Source of the DNA: Multifurca ochricompacta
Taxonomy: Eukaryota > Basidiomycota > Agaricomycetes > Russulales > Russulaceae
DNA: 64,000 bases
NCBI GenBank assembly: GCA_022496185.1
Contig: WTXG01000002.1
Coordinates: 1,240,001 to 1,304,000 of the forward strand
Direction of reading: 5' to 3'
This document shows, piece after piece, positions 33,864 through 46,975 of this stretch; the stretch's first letter is position 1; every line of letters starts with the position of its first letter. The translations under genes and the position numbers were made by a program. The notes below the pieces were generated by a model, which was given only the letters and a program-made list of their open reading frames with translations, was not told where the DNA came from and did no database searches.

Positions 33864-34280
33864 AAGTTCTTCTGGAATTTGGAATATAACCTTTGATTTA
33901 TGGGTCAGGTTATGTTCATATGATTTCACTGATGCTATGCATCAACCTGTCGTTGTCACATGGCCAATTGACATTGATTATGCGGTGGGTGGGTCCTCCG
34001 CCGTCGCAAGCTTTATCAATGCCAATCAACTGTGGTGCTTTTACGCGCCCTACATAACGCTAGCTCTGTTAAAGCGATTTTTTCTAATGGTATTTCTAAA
34101 ACACTGGTAAAAGGTGAAAGATAGTCATTGGAAACAAGCCATGTTGGATCCAACTACGACGGGTCGTGCTCGCCGGAAAGACGCGCGTTCGTAGGCACTT
34201 TCTATGGTGATCCTCTTGGACTGAAGCGATTTGCATTGGGTTTATGTTCTGCGAGAATTAGAGCTCATTTTGAGCGTATT
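33864..34280. other. Convergent intergenic region
   Basis: 417 bp between the 3' ends of the acyltransferase gene and the PLP-enzyme gene. I see no exon, repeat or RNA gene. Confidence 0.5.
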
Positions 34281-36106
<1,826 letters not shown>

Positions 36107-36360
36107 GATATGATTGATGCGGTCAGTCGTCCCTCTCTGATCGATCGGTGAGAGGTGAGAAGTGAGGTGAGAAGTGAGGTGAGAGGTAGCGAGCGAAGAC
36201 CGTAATGATCACGTGATGTGAAAATCAACCGCGTCAGTGAGCCAAGGCGTACGCGTCCGGGCCTCGTGATAATCCCCAAACCCCCGTCGTTATCATCATC
36301 CCGCCGTTGTCTCAGACTTGCTTAAATCATTTATCCTCATTCCTACGACTATCCACCATC

Positions 36361-37279
36361 ATGAACCGCTATTGGTTCAAGTTGGCTCTTGTCAGTCTTT
36401 TTGCCCCATTCTTCCTCGCATCTGCCTCGTATTTGCCAAATCAGCAGGAACAGCCAACAGCTGCAGAACTCAAATACTCGAGGGTTCATTCACTGGGCAG
36501 TGGATATACCTTTGATCCTAGGGATGGCTGGCAAACTGTTAACATTTCCGACCTCTCCTACAAGTATAGCCCTCGTCGAGTTCACAAGGTTACCAAGACG
36601 TCAGCTCCAAAAACCTGGTATAAAAATCTCGCAGATCCCGTAAAAACCACGATCAAGAACGTCTTTAAAGGGCTTGAAGGTATTGGGAAAGCTGAGGACG
36701 TGACCATAACCTGGCAGGTATCTTACCTCACGTAAAGCAAAACCTTATTAAATGGGGACCCCAGGTACACCGGGCATGACCTCCTCAACCCAAGTTGCTG
36801 GAAAGAATCAGTATGGGCCCCCACGGTAAATCGAATTGCTTATGAACGCTGAACTGGACCAAACGCACTGACATGATGCCAGGATAATTCTTTCGCATGC
36901 GCCCTTACCTTAGAAGGATGGACACCGAAACCCGAGTGCTTCCAGTTTCTTGAACGTAGGGAGTATTCAACAGTGGCGCGTGTGCTATTTATTGTGTTGA
37001 TCTGACAACTATTGCAGTATGTCATGGCACCGAAAGATGTGTCTTTGTTCGAGTCGTCGATACATGCGCCGGGTGCGCCAAAGGATCCAAACACGTTGAC
37101 CTCACCAAGCGAGCCTTCTCAGAGCTTGCAGATCTCGCGCAGGGAGTGCTGACAGTAAAAATGAGGCGTGCCACGGAGCCGTTGGAATGGTAAGTCAACC
37201 GTTACCATGAGCAGAAGCCATTTTTCAAGTTGCGCATGTTAGGGCGGAAACTTTGTGGGGTCCCAAGATGAAAAACTAG
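36361..37279 (+). CDS. Secreted double-psi beta-barrel (RlpA/expansin-like) protein
   Basis: The ATG at 36361 gives MNRYWFKLALVSLFAPFFLA with a clear signal peptide (likely cut near Ala-Ser-Ala-Ser). A basic linker (SPRRVHKVTKTSAPKTWYKN) precedes the barrel. The barrel begins EDVTITWYTGHDLLNPSCW, formed across an intron at 36714-36764 that starts with GC rather than GT. Further exons give DNSFACALTLEGWTPKPECF, then CVFVRVVDTCAGCAKGSKHV, DLTKRAFSELADLAQGVLTV and a short tail WAETLWGPKMKN. The stop is at 37277-37279. The HVDLT motif, paired Cys residues and VVDTCAGCAKGS are typical of basidiomycete expansin-like, barwin-like proteins. There is no glycosidase domain, so it probably binds or loosens wall polymers rather than cutting them. 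Confidence 0.82.
36714..36764 (+). other. GC-AG intron in the double-psi beta-barrel gene
   Basis: Splitting ACC-TG|GCAGGTATC...ACCCCAG|G restores the Trp codon and gives ITWYTGHD, the conserved start of the barrel. Using the GT three bases later gives Gln-Val and a rapid stop. The 51-nt length fits the other introns of the window. Confidence 0.75.
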
Positions 37280-37392
37280 TAGTGGGGAGTATGAGCACAC
37301 AAGCACACGACTATCGCCGACCCACTCATGCCTGGAGCATCACCGTTACCAACGTGACCTGACCTATAGACGTTTTGTATGTAACATGTGAC

Positions 37393-40300
37393 CTATATGT
37401 CGACTCGTTTCCTCTTTTTGACGTCGGTAATTTTGGTGAGAGCTTTCCCCTCATCTAGGCCTGCTTCATCATAGAACTGGGCTGTTCGTCGGGAATTGCT
37501 TTGTCGACGAATGAATTGTAAAGCAGCGAGATTATAGGTAATTGTCGATTTCTGTCGGAGCAGTGCGGCACGCAAGTGGGTCCGAAGTGGTATCAATGTG
37601 GTACGCATGGCGCGATTGGCCACAATCTGATGGTGGTGTGTTTTGAGAAGAAAGAACAGAATGCGAGAGATAAGTGGGATATTCCACTCCTGAGTAGTGA
37701 TGAGCCTTCCGGGTCTGTAATGTGCTTGTTAAAGCGGGTGCTCACCCGTTCGGCCCAGAGGCTCAGATAGATCATCAACGATATGACTTTACTCAATGGT
37801 AGCACTAAGAGAGCATCGTGCAATGCGGCACTTTGCACACCTTCCACAACCTTCAGCACCCATGCTTCCGGCTCAATATTATGCGCAACTAGAACGGGAT
37901 TCCTCGGAGGCGGTTGGATCGCCGCCAGCTGCTGCTCAGACAAGCCTTCCTTAGCTTTCTCGTATAGCTGGCGTGCCTCGATCTCTCTGTCAGCAAGTTC
38001 CAGTGCCTCGCTGATGCGCTCGCCTGCCATGAGGGTCTCGGTGGTTTGCTTTGACACATTAGTCGCCTCAGCTCGTTCTGGACCTTTAAAGGTAGGATCG
38101 CCGCTACCGATGGGAAGATCCTCCCTGTTAAGGGTGTCGGCGAGCCCACTCTCATAAAGTTGTTCAAGATGGTGCTCGCGCTCTTCCTCAAGGAAAAGCT
38201 AGGAAAGACAGGTCAGAAAGCGCGAAATTTGTGGCAGGTTGAATGGTTACAGGTTCATCAAGCTTCTCCCATATTCGAATGGACTTGTCGTGGGACCCAG
38301 TCACCACGAAATTGGCAAAATTACTCACAGCGAGTGCCCAAATCTCGCCAAAATGTCCTTCGAGCTTCTGGATGTTCTCAAACTGGATCGTCGGATGTTA
38401 GCCCTAGGGGAGCGATTCCGCATTTCGCGTTTGTTTTGCACGTGCCTTGTCGCCATCCCAGTACTTTAGGACCTTGTCCTTGCCGACTGTCCAGAAATAA
38501 TGGCTTTTTTTCTCGAATGCCACCTGCATTACGCTTTCATCATGCGCAAATATGGACTTATGGCAGTCGCCAAAATCAAGGCCCCAGATCTTGACATTTT
38601 TGTCAGCGGAAGATGTCACAATGAGCTTGGAGTCATATGATATGTCCATGGAGAGCACAGGTAACTGTAAGTCATTAGGATCAAAAACGTGAGATTTTGA
38701 TCACCACCACAACGCCAAGGTTCTACCTTGTGCCCGTAGAGAGAAAGGAAAAACTTGAGCGTGTCTTCGTAGAACACCTTCACAGTAGAGTCGAGAAGTG
38801 CGACGGCGAGAAGCCTTCCGTTGGGACTGTAGCGAACAGACAAAACGTCGTCTGTCATTTTCAAGGTGCGCGTGTGCACTAGTGACACAGTCCTCCTTTC
38901 CTGATGGGGAAGAACATACGTGATGAAGACAACCCATTAGGAAGGGAAGAAAAAAAACTCACTGAACCGCCATCCGATTGTCCCTGTCCCCAATCGATGT
39001 TCCAGAACTTGACATCCTTGTCAGCACTCCCGGTGACCAACGCCTGCTGATCCGGCCTGATGTGTATGGACCATAATGTCCCTGTGTGCGCTTTTATGTT
39101 TTCGACTAGAGCCGACGACGAGAGGTTGAAAATTTGCATTTCTCCAGATTTTGTCCCGATGACTACCTGAGCAGGGATTGTAGTGAAGGGCTGGTAAGCA
39201 CTACCACTTCACGCACGTGTTCGTCTCCCGGAAGGAAGCTACTGCATACAGAATGTCCACATTCTAACGTGCGGATGCAAGATGTGGTGCGTGTATTCCA
39301 TATTTTGAGTGCACCTAGAAGTGCGTTTGTTACAGTTCCGACGCTGGACTGAGATGACGTACCGTTCGAAGCGGATGCCAATAGATTGTCGTCGGAACTA
39401 AGTGAGAGTGTTCTGACATCCATCCTATGGCCGGGAAGGTCAAGGGAGTATAGACGAACAGCCTCAGGAGGGCTCTCCTTTGACTTGTGTACTGAGGTAT
39501 GTTATACACTCCATCGCATTATTAGACAATGCAAAGAAAAGCTGTTCAAGGTGAACATAGGAAGTCATATTGAATAACAAACTGTGACAGCGAACCTGGG
39601 TAGCACCCTTCGTACGCGCTTCCTCAGAAAGCGCGAAAGATTTGATTTTGCCAGTGGCCCGTACGACGAGGTATGGCGTAAATAAATCAGCCAACTCGAC
39701 CTTTTCAACATCCTTACTATCGGGCACATTGTTAACATTATCACTCTTTCCTCGTGCCCCCTTTGCGTCGGCCCTTCTTTTCCTACGGGCATGCTTCTTG
39801 CGTATCTCATCATCGGTCCGCACACGGAAAATCTCCACAGAACGGTCATGAGATTGAACGAAGAGATATGGAAGTGTGGGATGAAATGCTATTTGAGAGA
39901 CACGGTGGGACGAAGTGAGGGGGAGTGTTGATACAGGGTGTATTGCTTTGGACAACTGTAAGGGGACACATGAGAGCAAGGTTAGGCTTTTCAACTGCGA
40001 CACACTTCTCCGTTCTCTAATTCTTTGATGCCATCTTTCAGTGCATCGGGTTCTATCCTCCAGGCTTTAAGCTCGCCCTCGTTGCTTCCTGTGAGTAGCA
40101 TGTCTTGTTCAGAATTCAAACTGAGGGACCACACTTCAGACCGGTGGGCGACGATGGTTTGCACGCAGTGCTGCGTAGACAGGTCCCAAATTTTTACGAA
40201 AGTGTCCTTTGAGGAGCTGACGAGAAGACAAGAAGTGATGTTATTGGATGTGGACGGCATAGAGGAGGGGTATTTAGAGAGGAAGCGGATATTTGTGATT

Positions 40301-40896
40301 TGATCCCGATGGCCCCTCAACCTGTCGTACCTATACTGAGTTCTTACATCCAGAGGGGTGTAAAACTGACGCACCGAAACATCCCAGCTTCGCCAACGAC
40401 ATCCCACATGATAAGATCGGTGTCTTGAGAGCCAGATGCTAGCCGAGCACCGGCATCGTCAAAAGCGAGTGCAGTGATAGCTCTTTTGTGACCGTTAAAG
40501 GTTGCAAAAACAGACTTAGAAACTACGTCCCAGAGCCTGATGGAACCATCGGTATAACCGACGGCGAAAGTTGCCCCCTTAGGTGACCGCTCCATGCAAG
40601 TAACTTCTACACGGTGACCCGTTTCATGCCACATGGCCACCTTTGAAGAGTGTGCATGCCAACAAACTACCTTATATATGTGGGACGCACCATTTGGCCG
40701 GTTTTAACGTCCCAGACTAAGACATCTTCGAGCGCGGGGACGTAGGCGAGCTTACCGTCATATACCGAGTTAGAGGATGGACTACAGACAAGACCAAACG
40801 CCTAGGGGAATGGGAAAGATTGAAAGGGGTGAAAAGGGATGTAATGTGAGAATTCAATACCTGTGTCGGTCCATGCCTCGAGTAAGTCTGAACCAT
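37393..40896 (-). CDS. UTP12: UTP12/DIP2 (WDR3), U3 snoRNP WD40 protein
   Basis: Nucleolar subunit of the SSU processome (UTP-B) needed for 18S rRNA maturation. The ATG at 40896 gives [12 protein letters not shown] and a first intron. Many WD blades follow: [20 protein letters not shown] with [66 protein letters not shown], and [20 protein letters not shown] followed by [10 protein letters not shown] Lys/Arg-rich insert ([17 protein letters not shown]) lies between the two propellers, as in the family. The second propeller includes [49 protein letters not shown] and [19 protein letters not shown]. The Utp12 C-terminal domain runs from [18 protein letters not shown] through [20 protein letters not shown] to [20 protein letters not shown]. 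The stop is at 37393. At least nine short introns. Only about 90 bp separates its start from the aminopeptidase start. Confidence 0.94.
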
Positions 40897-40985
40897 GGGG
40901 AAGGGGAAATGAAAATAGTAGAAAGTATAATCGGGCCGTAGCCGTGAATTATCCCTGTCTGTGTCAGACACCCGTGTCGTCGTGT

Positions 40986-42816
40986 ATGCGCGAACAAGAC
41001 GACAATATGCAAGTCCTCGCAGGTTTACCCTCAGCTCCAGAGGCAGCGGCCGCCGTTCGTTTCTTACAATTCGTAAATGCCTCCCCCACTCCCTTCCACG
41101 CCGTTCACAATGCTGCCCTCCGCTTAGAGAATGCCGGTTTTAGAAAAGTCAATACCACTGATCATATCTTTCTCAGCCACCACTGATTTTCACTCACTCA
41201 CAGATTAGAGAGAAAGATGACTGGGAGGCTACCCTTCAAGCTGGAGGCAAATACTACTTCACAAGGCAAGCTTCGCTTCCTCCTTATCACACACTTCTTT
41301 TGACCCCGTTCCCTTCTTAGAAACCAGAGTTCTTTGCTCGCCTTCACCATTCCGCATAAGTGGCTGCCCGGGACTGGCGTCTCCATCGTTGGTACTCACG
41401 TCGATAGTCCCAACCTCCGAGTATGTCTCACCCTCTCTGGCTTCAGTTCATAATCACACAAGTTTTTCCCCTAGATCAGACCAGTTTCAAAACGCTCCGC
41501 GTCCGGTTATTTGCAAGTCGGCGTAGAGACCTATGGAGGTGGTATATGGCATTCTTGGTTTGACCGTGATCTCTCCATTGCCGGCCGAGTCGTCATCAAC
41601 GAGCGGGGCTCGGGCTACACTCCACGCCTGATCAAGATAGACCGACCTCTTCTTCGCATTCCCACGCTGGCTATCCACTGTGAGTTCTTTGTCGTGTTTA
41701 CATCTACCTTTACTGAGTGAGTTGCCATAGTGGACAGAGGATCTGCCGATAACTTCAAATTCAACACAGAGACGGAGTTTACCCCCATCCTTGGACTCCT
41801 TGCTTCGAACTTGAATGCACCTACGGACAACACGCATGTCAATATCAAGAATGAGCAGACTGCTTCTAATATTCAAAACAACCACCACTCGTTACTTCTT
41901 TCTCTCCTGGCGGAAGAACTCAACGTTAAACCGGAACAAATTCACGACTTCGAGCTGTAAGTACCCGCGGCTTTGACCACAAGGTATATCGAACAATAAA
42001 CATCTAGGCATCTTTACGATACACAGCCATCTGTGCTCGGTGGCCTGAACAATGAATTCATCTTCAGCCCCCGGATGGACAATCTCGTGTCATCGTAAGC
42101 ATCTCATTATTATTCAGTTCATTGATAACACCAGTAGCTGCTCCCAGATTCGCTGCTGTTGAAGCCTTATCAGAAAGCGCGTCGTCCAGCTTCTTCCCCC
42201 TTGGAGGGAATGTCAACTGCATAGCTCTCTTTAATCATGAGGAGATTGGCTCGGTCTCCACATCAGGTGCCGAGTCTTCCCTTATTCCTTCGTTGTTGCA
42301 AAGGCTCTCTCCGTCGCCTGCACTGCTCGCCCAGTCCATAGCGAAATCACTTCTCATTTCAGCTGATATGGGTCACGCCGTACATCCCAACTACTTAAGC
42401 AAGCATGAGGACAATCACAAACCTCGTCTGAACGGTGGGATCGTGATCAAAACCAATGCCAAGCAACGATATGCCAGCGATGCCATTGGGACGTTCATGG
42501 TGAAAAAGCTACTCGAAAGGAAAGGAGGAAAAGTGCAAGAGTATGAAGTTCGTAATGATATGTGCGTCGTTGAACTTCTCTACCCACCGTATTTTTCTTA
42601 ACGCGGATCGCTCGAATATGAAGGGCTTGTGGATCAACCGTTGGTCCCATGCTGTCTAAGCTCGGCTTGCGTACTGTCGATGTTGGTTGTGCGATGCTCT
42701 CAATGCACTCCGTTCGCGAGACCGCAGGGACACACGACGTGCAGCATGCCATTGACCTTTTCAGCTCCTTCTTCGAAGTATTCGCTACACTCGATGCCCA
42801 GCTTACAGTGGATTGA
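40986..42816 (+). CDS. APE4: Aspartyl aminopeptidase (M18 family)
   Basis: Dinuclear zinc peptidase that removes N-terminal Asp or Glu, cytosolic or vacuolar. Two in-frame ATGs (40986 and 41007) are possible starts; the second gives [15 protein letters not shown]. Exons read [20 protein letters not shown] and [20 protein letters not shown], with HVDSPNLR holding the first zinc-ligand His. [18 protein letters not shown] and [20 protein letters not shown] lead to [11 protein letters not shown], the bridging Asp. [18 protein letters not shown] carries the catalytic Glu pair. [12 protein letters not shown] has another ligand, and after a final intron the protein continues [34 protein letters not shown] holds the last His. 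The stop is at 42814-42816. All expected metal and catalytic residues are present. The gene converges on IMP4 with a 67-bp gap. Confidence 0.95.
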
Positions 42817-42883
42817 AATGTGACTACATAACATGGAAGTGACAACGAGTAATGATATAATTTCGTGGCCAGCGACTCCCTTT

Positions 42884-44092
42884 TCATCGGGAACGCTTTT
42901 TAGGAGGCCTGGTATCAGATCGTTCGTCATTGTCAGAGCGGGATGTCGTAGGATTTGACAGCATGCTGCGCTTTCTTGCTGTCCGTGTATAATGCGAGAG
43001 TACCCATTCTCGCTCAGCTTCGGATTGCTCGATTGTGCCTTGCCGTATTTCGTAGGCTGGAGGAATGGCTAGTTAGATTGATTGTCATGAAGATGTGCTG
43101 AAACACACGTTTCAGTTCAAACCGCGGCCCCACTTCGGCGAGCTGGACATTTTTGGGTGATGTATTTACGAAGACGTGGTGCCTAAACTATAATCATCGA
43201 CCTGCAACTTTAGCGGGTGAGAACGAAGTCACCTACCGAAATGAAATAAAGTCGTTTTCGTTTGAAAATGTCATAACACGCTTGCTATCCTCTTTGGGAA
43301 CAGGGAACAGATACTTTAAGCAATCTCTCACCCTTTCACCGAGCCTCGAGCTGAAGTTTTCAAAGATCAAGTGAGGATACTGTTCCGAGACGGTCGAAGT
43401 TCGATATGACTCAATGTCATGGCGGAGGGTAACGTTGTGGAGTGTGAAGTAGAGAGTGGGCCCATGTGGGAGGTGAGACACAATCATTGCATCTGGTTTA
43501 CATATGCTCAATGGACGAAGAGGGAATTCTTTTGAGGGATGGCGCACCAGGCGTCCCTCTGTGCTCGTGAAGGACCACAAGATCCGTGACATCGTTGGCA
43601 CGGCAAGCTTCAGCAAGATCCTTTACCACATAGTTGCCTCGGTTGACCCTGTAAGAATTGGGGAAAACTAAACGCATCTCCTGCACGCCAACGCGTGAAT
43701 AAATTTGCAGAAGGTGCACGTTTTATCTCGCCTTGGCAAACTGCAATAGCCTTGAGCTCGGGTCCCTTGAGGTTGTCAGGATGATTTTTGGGTCCGTGAT
43801 TCCTGCTCTCGAATACTCGCTATCAATATGTGTTGTTGGTTCTATGTATCAGGTTCGTTAGTTTCCCCGCCGCACGACCTAGTTTATTGACTGAACCAGT
43901 TTGGGCCTCATCAAACGCCAAGTCTTGTCCCAGCTCGCGCGCCTGCTTTCTGAGTTCGGTTGGAAGTACTTTCCCAGTCGCCAACGCGTCCTTGAGCTGC
44001 TGCTTGCGTTCATATGTTTGCCGTTCCTGAGCTTCAAGGGACTTTGCGTATACATATTGGCGGCGCTCGCGGGCTTGTCTTCGTAGCTTCAT
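42884..44092 (-). CDS. IMP4: IMP4, U3 snoRNP Brix-domain protein
   Basis: Works with Imp3 and Mpp10 in the SSU processome to join U3 snoRNA to pre-rRNA. The ATG at 44092 gives [20 protein letters not shown] and [20 protein letters not shown]. An intron leads to the Brix domain: [40 protein letters not shown] and [15 protein letters not shown]. Another intron joins [20 protein letters not shown], then [40 protein letters not shown] and [12 protein letters not shown]. After one more intron come [36 protein letters not shown] and a basic end (PPKKRSR), with the stop at 42884-42886. This aligns with IMP4 from end to end, including the sigma70-like motif region around GPTLYFTL. Confidence 0.96.
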
Positions 44093-44576
44093 TTGGGAGT
44101 CAGTAACTAATTGGTGAATTACTGTGATGGTTCAACTCGCCATTCTGTTTACTGAATTGTAACGAGTGGTCTCTGAGAGAATTGTTTACCTTCACCTAAC
44201 CCGCTCGCTAACCAAGAAGGTGCAAGTGTGAGTGAGTGTGAGCTTTCCTGTGGCCCGGTGTTACCCGTTCATTTTCACGGAGAGCTGAGTTGAGTGTTCT
44301 CAACACAAAGCAAAGAATTCATGTACTCATTTAAAAAAAAATAATCAAACTTGTCACCCATCACACGACCCACTGAAAAAGAAAAGTTGTCGGTTTTCTC
44401 AATTGTGGGCCGTGACAGAGAGTTTTTATTCCTTCCAGAAGGGGTTTTATTTTATTTTAATTTTAAATAAAGAAAACACGTGGTTAGGGGAGGCAGGCGG
44501 TATCCGTTCCGTTCCCACGACTCGACTCGTTATCGTTATCGTTCGCGTCCGTGACATGCGCGTTATAATGCTTTGG

Positions 44577-44664
44577 ATTTATTTCCAAGTGCAAAAGGTA
44601 GACAATCGGCAACGAACTCGATGTACTCACGTATGAGGGTCGCATCTATTGCCAACATGAACAT
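44577..44664 (-). pseudogene. Inverted relic of an RNR2 exon
   Basis: On the minus strand this stretch reads ATLIREYIEFVADCLPFALG. The intact RNR2 gene 1.5 kb to the right reads [20 protein letters not shown] on the plus strand. The DNA also matches: TACATCGAGTTCGTTGCCGA against TATATCGAGTTCGTTGCTGA. Upstream and downstream residues stop matching, and no other RNR2 exon is found on this strand. It sits about 300 bp before the RNR2 start. It looks like a partial inverted duplicate that has decayed. Confidence 0.75.
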
Positions 44665-44831
44665 GGCCTTCACTAAATTGCAGTGTGAATGTGAACATTC
44701 TGAACTGAAGAACTGAACATTCTCTCTCACCTCATCTAGAATTGGAAACTTCGGAGTTCGGAGTCGCGTCAATAAAGCACAACAACGCGAAGGTCATTCG
44801 GTTTAGTTGATTCATCATTTTCAAGCAGCCA

Positions 44832-44837
44832 ACGCGT
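44832..44837 (+). promoter_or_regulatory. ACGCGT (MCB-type) box upstream of RNR2
   Basis: The sequence ACGCGT lies about 125 bp upstream of the RNR2 start codon. In fungi this element is bound by MBF-type factors that switch on S-phase genes, ribonucleotide reductase among them. The site is seen; binding is inferred. Confidence 0.6.
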
Positions 44838-44858
44838 GTCGTGTATCGTGTAAAAGGT

Positions 44859-44866
44859 TATAAAAG
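44859..44866 (+). promoter_or_regulatory. TATA box of RNR2
   Basis: TATAAAAG, about 96 bp upstream of the RNR2 start and followed by a pyrimidine-rich stretch (CCTCCCCTCTTTCCTCCTC) where transcription probably starts. Confidence 0.65.
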
Positions 44867-44961
44867 CCCAACGCCTCCCCTCTTTCCTCCTCTCCCCTTG
44901 TATTTCAGATCCTGCGGAATTTTTCTCAACTCTTCCTTGTCATCACTTAACCACCATTCCA

Positions 44962-46472
44962 ATGGCTTCCATCTTTCGCCCTACTACCCCTGTCAGTCAT
45001 ATCGTGTCAGAAGCCACGCCCAGTAAAAAGGTTGGTTTTTACTTAATTTAACAAAGGTTTATTTGACCTTGTCTTTCTAAGGCTGCCGCTGCTCTTCAGG
45101 CGATATCTCTGGAGTCTCCCATCAAACCTATGAAAAAACCTACCCCCTTTATTGATGATGCTCGCCGTTCCCTCTCGCCGGACTCTGAGACTGATAAGGG
45201 TGAACGTGGGGAATTGGATCCCAAAAAACGTTTTGTTGGCGATATTGATCTCCCAGAGAGTGTGTCGATTCCCTTTCGACTGTTATCAGCTCCTAATCAC
45301 TATTTGTGTAGGTCAGGAGCCGCTTCTTATGGAGTCAAAACGTCGCTTCGTTCTTTTCCCCATTCAGTATCATGAGGTTAGCTTTTCATCAATTGTTCAA
45401 CCAGCTTGCAAATTCACAGTTTCCAAACAGATTTGGCAAATGTATAAGAAGGCTGAAGCTTCGTTCTGGACTGCAGAAGAGATGGACCTTTCTAAGGATC
45501 TTCATGATTGGAATAACCGTCTGAACGATAAAGAACGCCACTTCATCTCCCATGTCCTTGCTTTCTTTGCTGCCTCCGACGGTATTGTCAACGAAAATCT
45601 GGTTGAGCGGTTCTCAAATGAAGTTCAAGCCGCGGAGGCGCGCTGCTTCTACGGCTTTCAAATCATGATGGAGAACATCCACTCAGAGACGTACTCACTC
45701 CTCATCGACACTTATATAAAAGACCCAGCAGAGCGGGAGTATCTTTTTGATGCTGTTGAGACGATTCCTTGTGTCAAGAAGAAAGCTGACTGGGCCCTCA
45801 CTTGGATTTCGGACCGTCATTCAACGTTCGCGGAGCGGCTTGTCGCCTTCGCGGCAGTTGAGGGCATCTTTTTCTCGGGTTCATTCGCATCAATATTCTG
45901 GCTCAAGAAGCGCGGGCTCATGCCAGGGCTCACTTTTTCCAATGAGCTTATTAGCCGTGACGAGGGCATGCATACCGACTTCGCTTGTTTACTCTTCTCT
46001 CACTTGAAGAGGCGCCCCCACCCTGACACCGTTAATAAGATTATTACTCAAGCTGTTGCCATTGAACAGGAGTTCCTAACCGGCAAGTCATTCTTTTTCA
46101 ACCGTCGAATACTTTTCTGATTTCCTGATGGCTCCTCAGATGCACTACCGGTCTCACTTATCGGCATGAACGCCGAACTCATGTGCCAGTATATCGAGTT
46201 CGTTGCTGATCGCTTACTTGTCGCTCTTGGGTGCTCAAAGCACTATAATTCGACGAATCCTTTCGACTTCATGGACATGATTTCGCTGCAGGGAAAGACG
46301 AACTTTTTCGAGAAGCGTGTGTCGGATTACTCAAAGGCTGGTGTCAAGGCGACAACGACTCCTTCGACAGTTGCCGCGCCTTCAAACGAGAGAGCATTGT
46401 AAGTTTCTACTACGTTGTGTCCTAGGACGTAAAGCTCATGTTTCATGCAGTACTATCGACGAGGACTTCTGA
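44962..46472 (+). CDS. RNR2: Ribonucleoside-diphosphate reductase small subunit
   Basis: Supplies the tyrosyl radical/di-iron centre for making deoxyribonucleotides. The ATG at 44962 gives [20 protein letters not shown]. Introns then join SKK to [16 protein letters not shown], and [15 protein letters not shown] to [20 protein letters not shown]. The core reads [20 protein letters not shown], the iron-ligand helices [20 protein letters not shown] and [20 protein letters not shown] (radical Tyr in RCFYGFQ). [19 protein letters not shown] and [20 protein letters not shown] follow. An intron starting GC (46083-46139) joins VAIEQEFLT to [37 protein letters not shown] and [20 protein letters not shown] lead, after a last intron, to the acidic end FTIDEDF, which docks on the large subunit. 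The stop is at 46470-46472. Confidence 0.96.
46083..46139 (+). other. GC-AG intron in RNR2
   Basis: EFLT and DALPVSLIG are contiguous in all RNR2 proteins. They become contiguous here only if the intron runs from GCAAGTCATT to TCCTCAG (57 nt), using the known rarer GC donor. Apart from the T-to-C change the donor matches the consensus (G|GCAAGT). Confidence 0.88.
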
Positions 46473-46975
46473 GTTGAGTCTTAGCGTCGAGGCACTTTCC
46501 CTTTTATTACTGTATGACCATGATTTCATTCATTCATATACTTGCTCTCATTCATTAGATGTCCCTTGTATACCTGTACTGTTAGCCTGGCATGACTCAC
46601 TATAATTTAATGTAGTAGCACTATTGTTGTGGACACCCGCGCTGTTGAAATGAATTTGCCGATAGAAACCCACTCAGCATATCTATTGTGCCGCTTCGCC
46701 CATTTGCCAGGTTGTGGGCGCTAGGTGTTGGAGGAGGTGCTATGATCTGGTTTAACGTAGAAACAGGGGTGGTATGAAATGTGAAATAGTACAATCGAGT
46801 TGTCATGGGGGGAGGGAAGACTGATCGCTGTAGCGTACAAATGGTTATGTAGCTCGTCAGTACATCCGTCTGGCGTTTTGATATCCGGGTACGCCTAGTA
46901 GCTGGTTGACAATCGATACCACTACTCAGTTATGAAGCCAACTGGTAGAGCATATAGTAAGTCTGTTTGTAGCAC
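46473..46975. other. Convergent intergenic region
   Basis: 503 bp between the RNR2 and VMA21 3' ends. I see no coding exon with support; a 61-codon minus-strand frame (46621-46806) lacks any recognisable feature. Confidence 0.5.

Larger units (their letters stand above)
44093..44961. other. Divergent intergenic region, IMP4 / RNR2
   Basis: 869 bp. It holds AT-rich, poly-A-like stretches (44330-44480), the inverted RNR2 exon relic (about 44577-44664), an ACGCGT box and a TATA element, each listed separately. Nothing else coding is visible. Confidence 0.6.

Noticed and set aside
33864..34280. Search for a tRNA or small RNA gene in the convergent gap
   Set aside because: No A/B box pair or cloverleaf could be found by eye.
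42700..42930. Minus-strand open frame over the aminopeptidase 3' end
   Set aside because: Antisense of conserved aminopeptidase codons; the real minus-strand gene there is IMP4, which stops at 42884.
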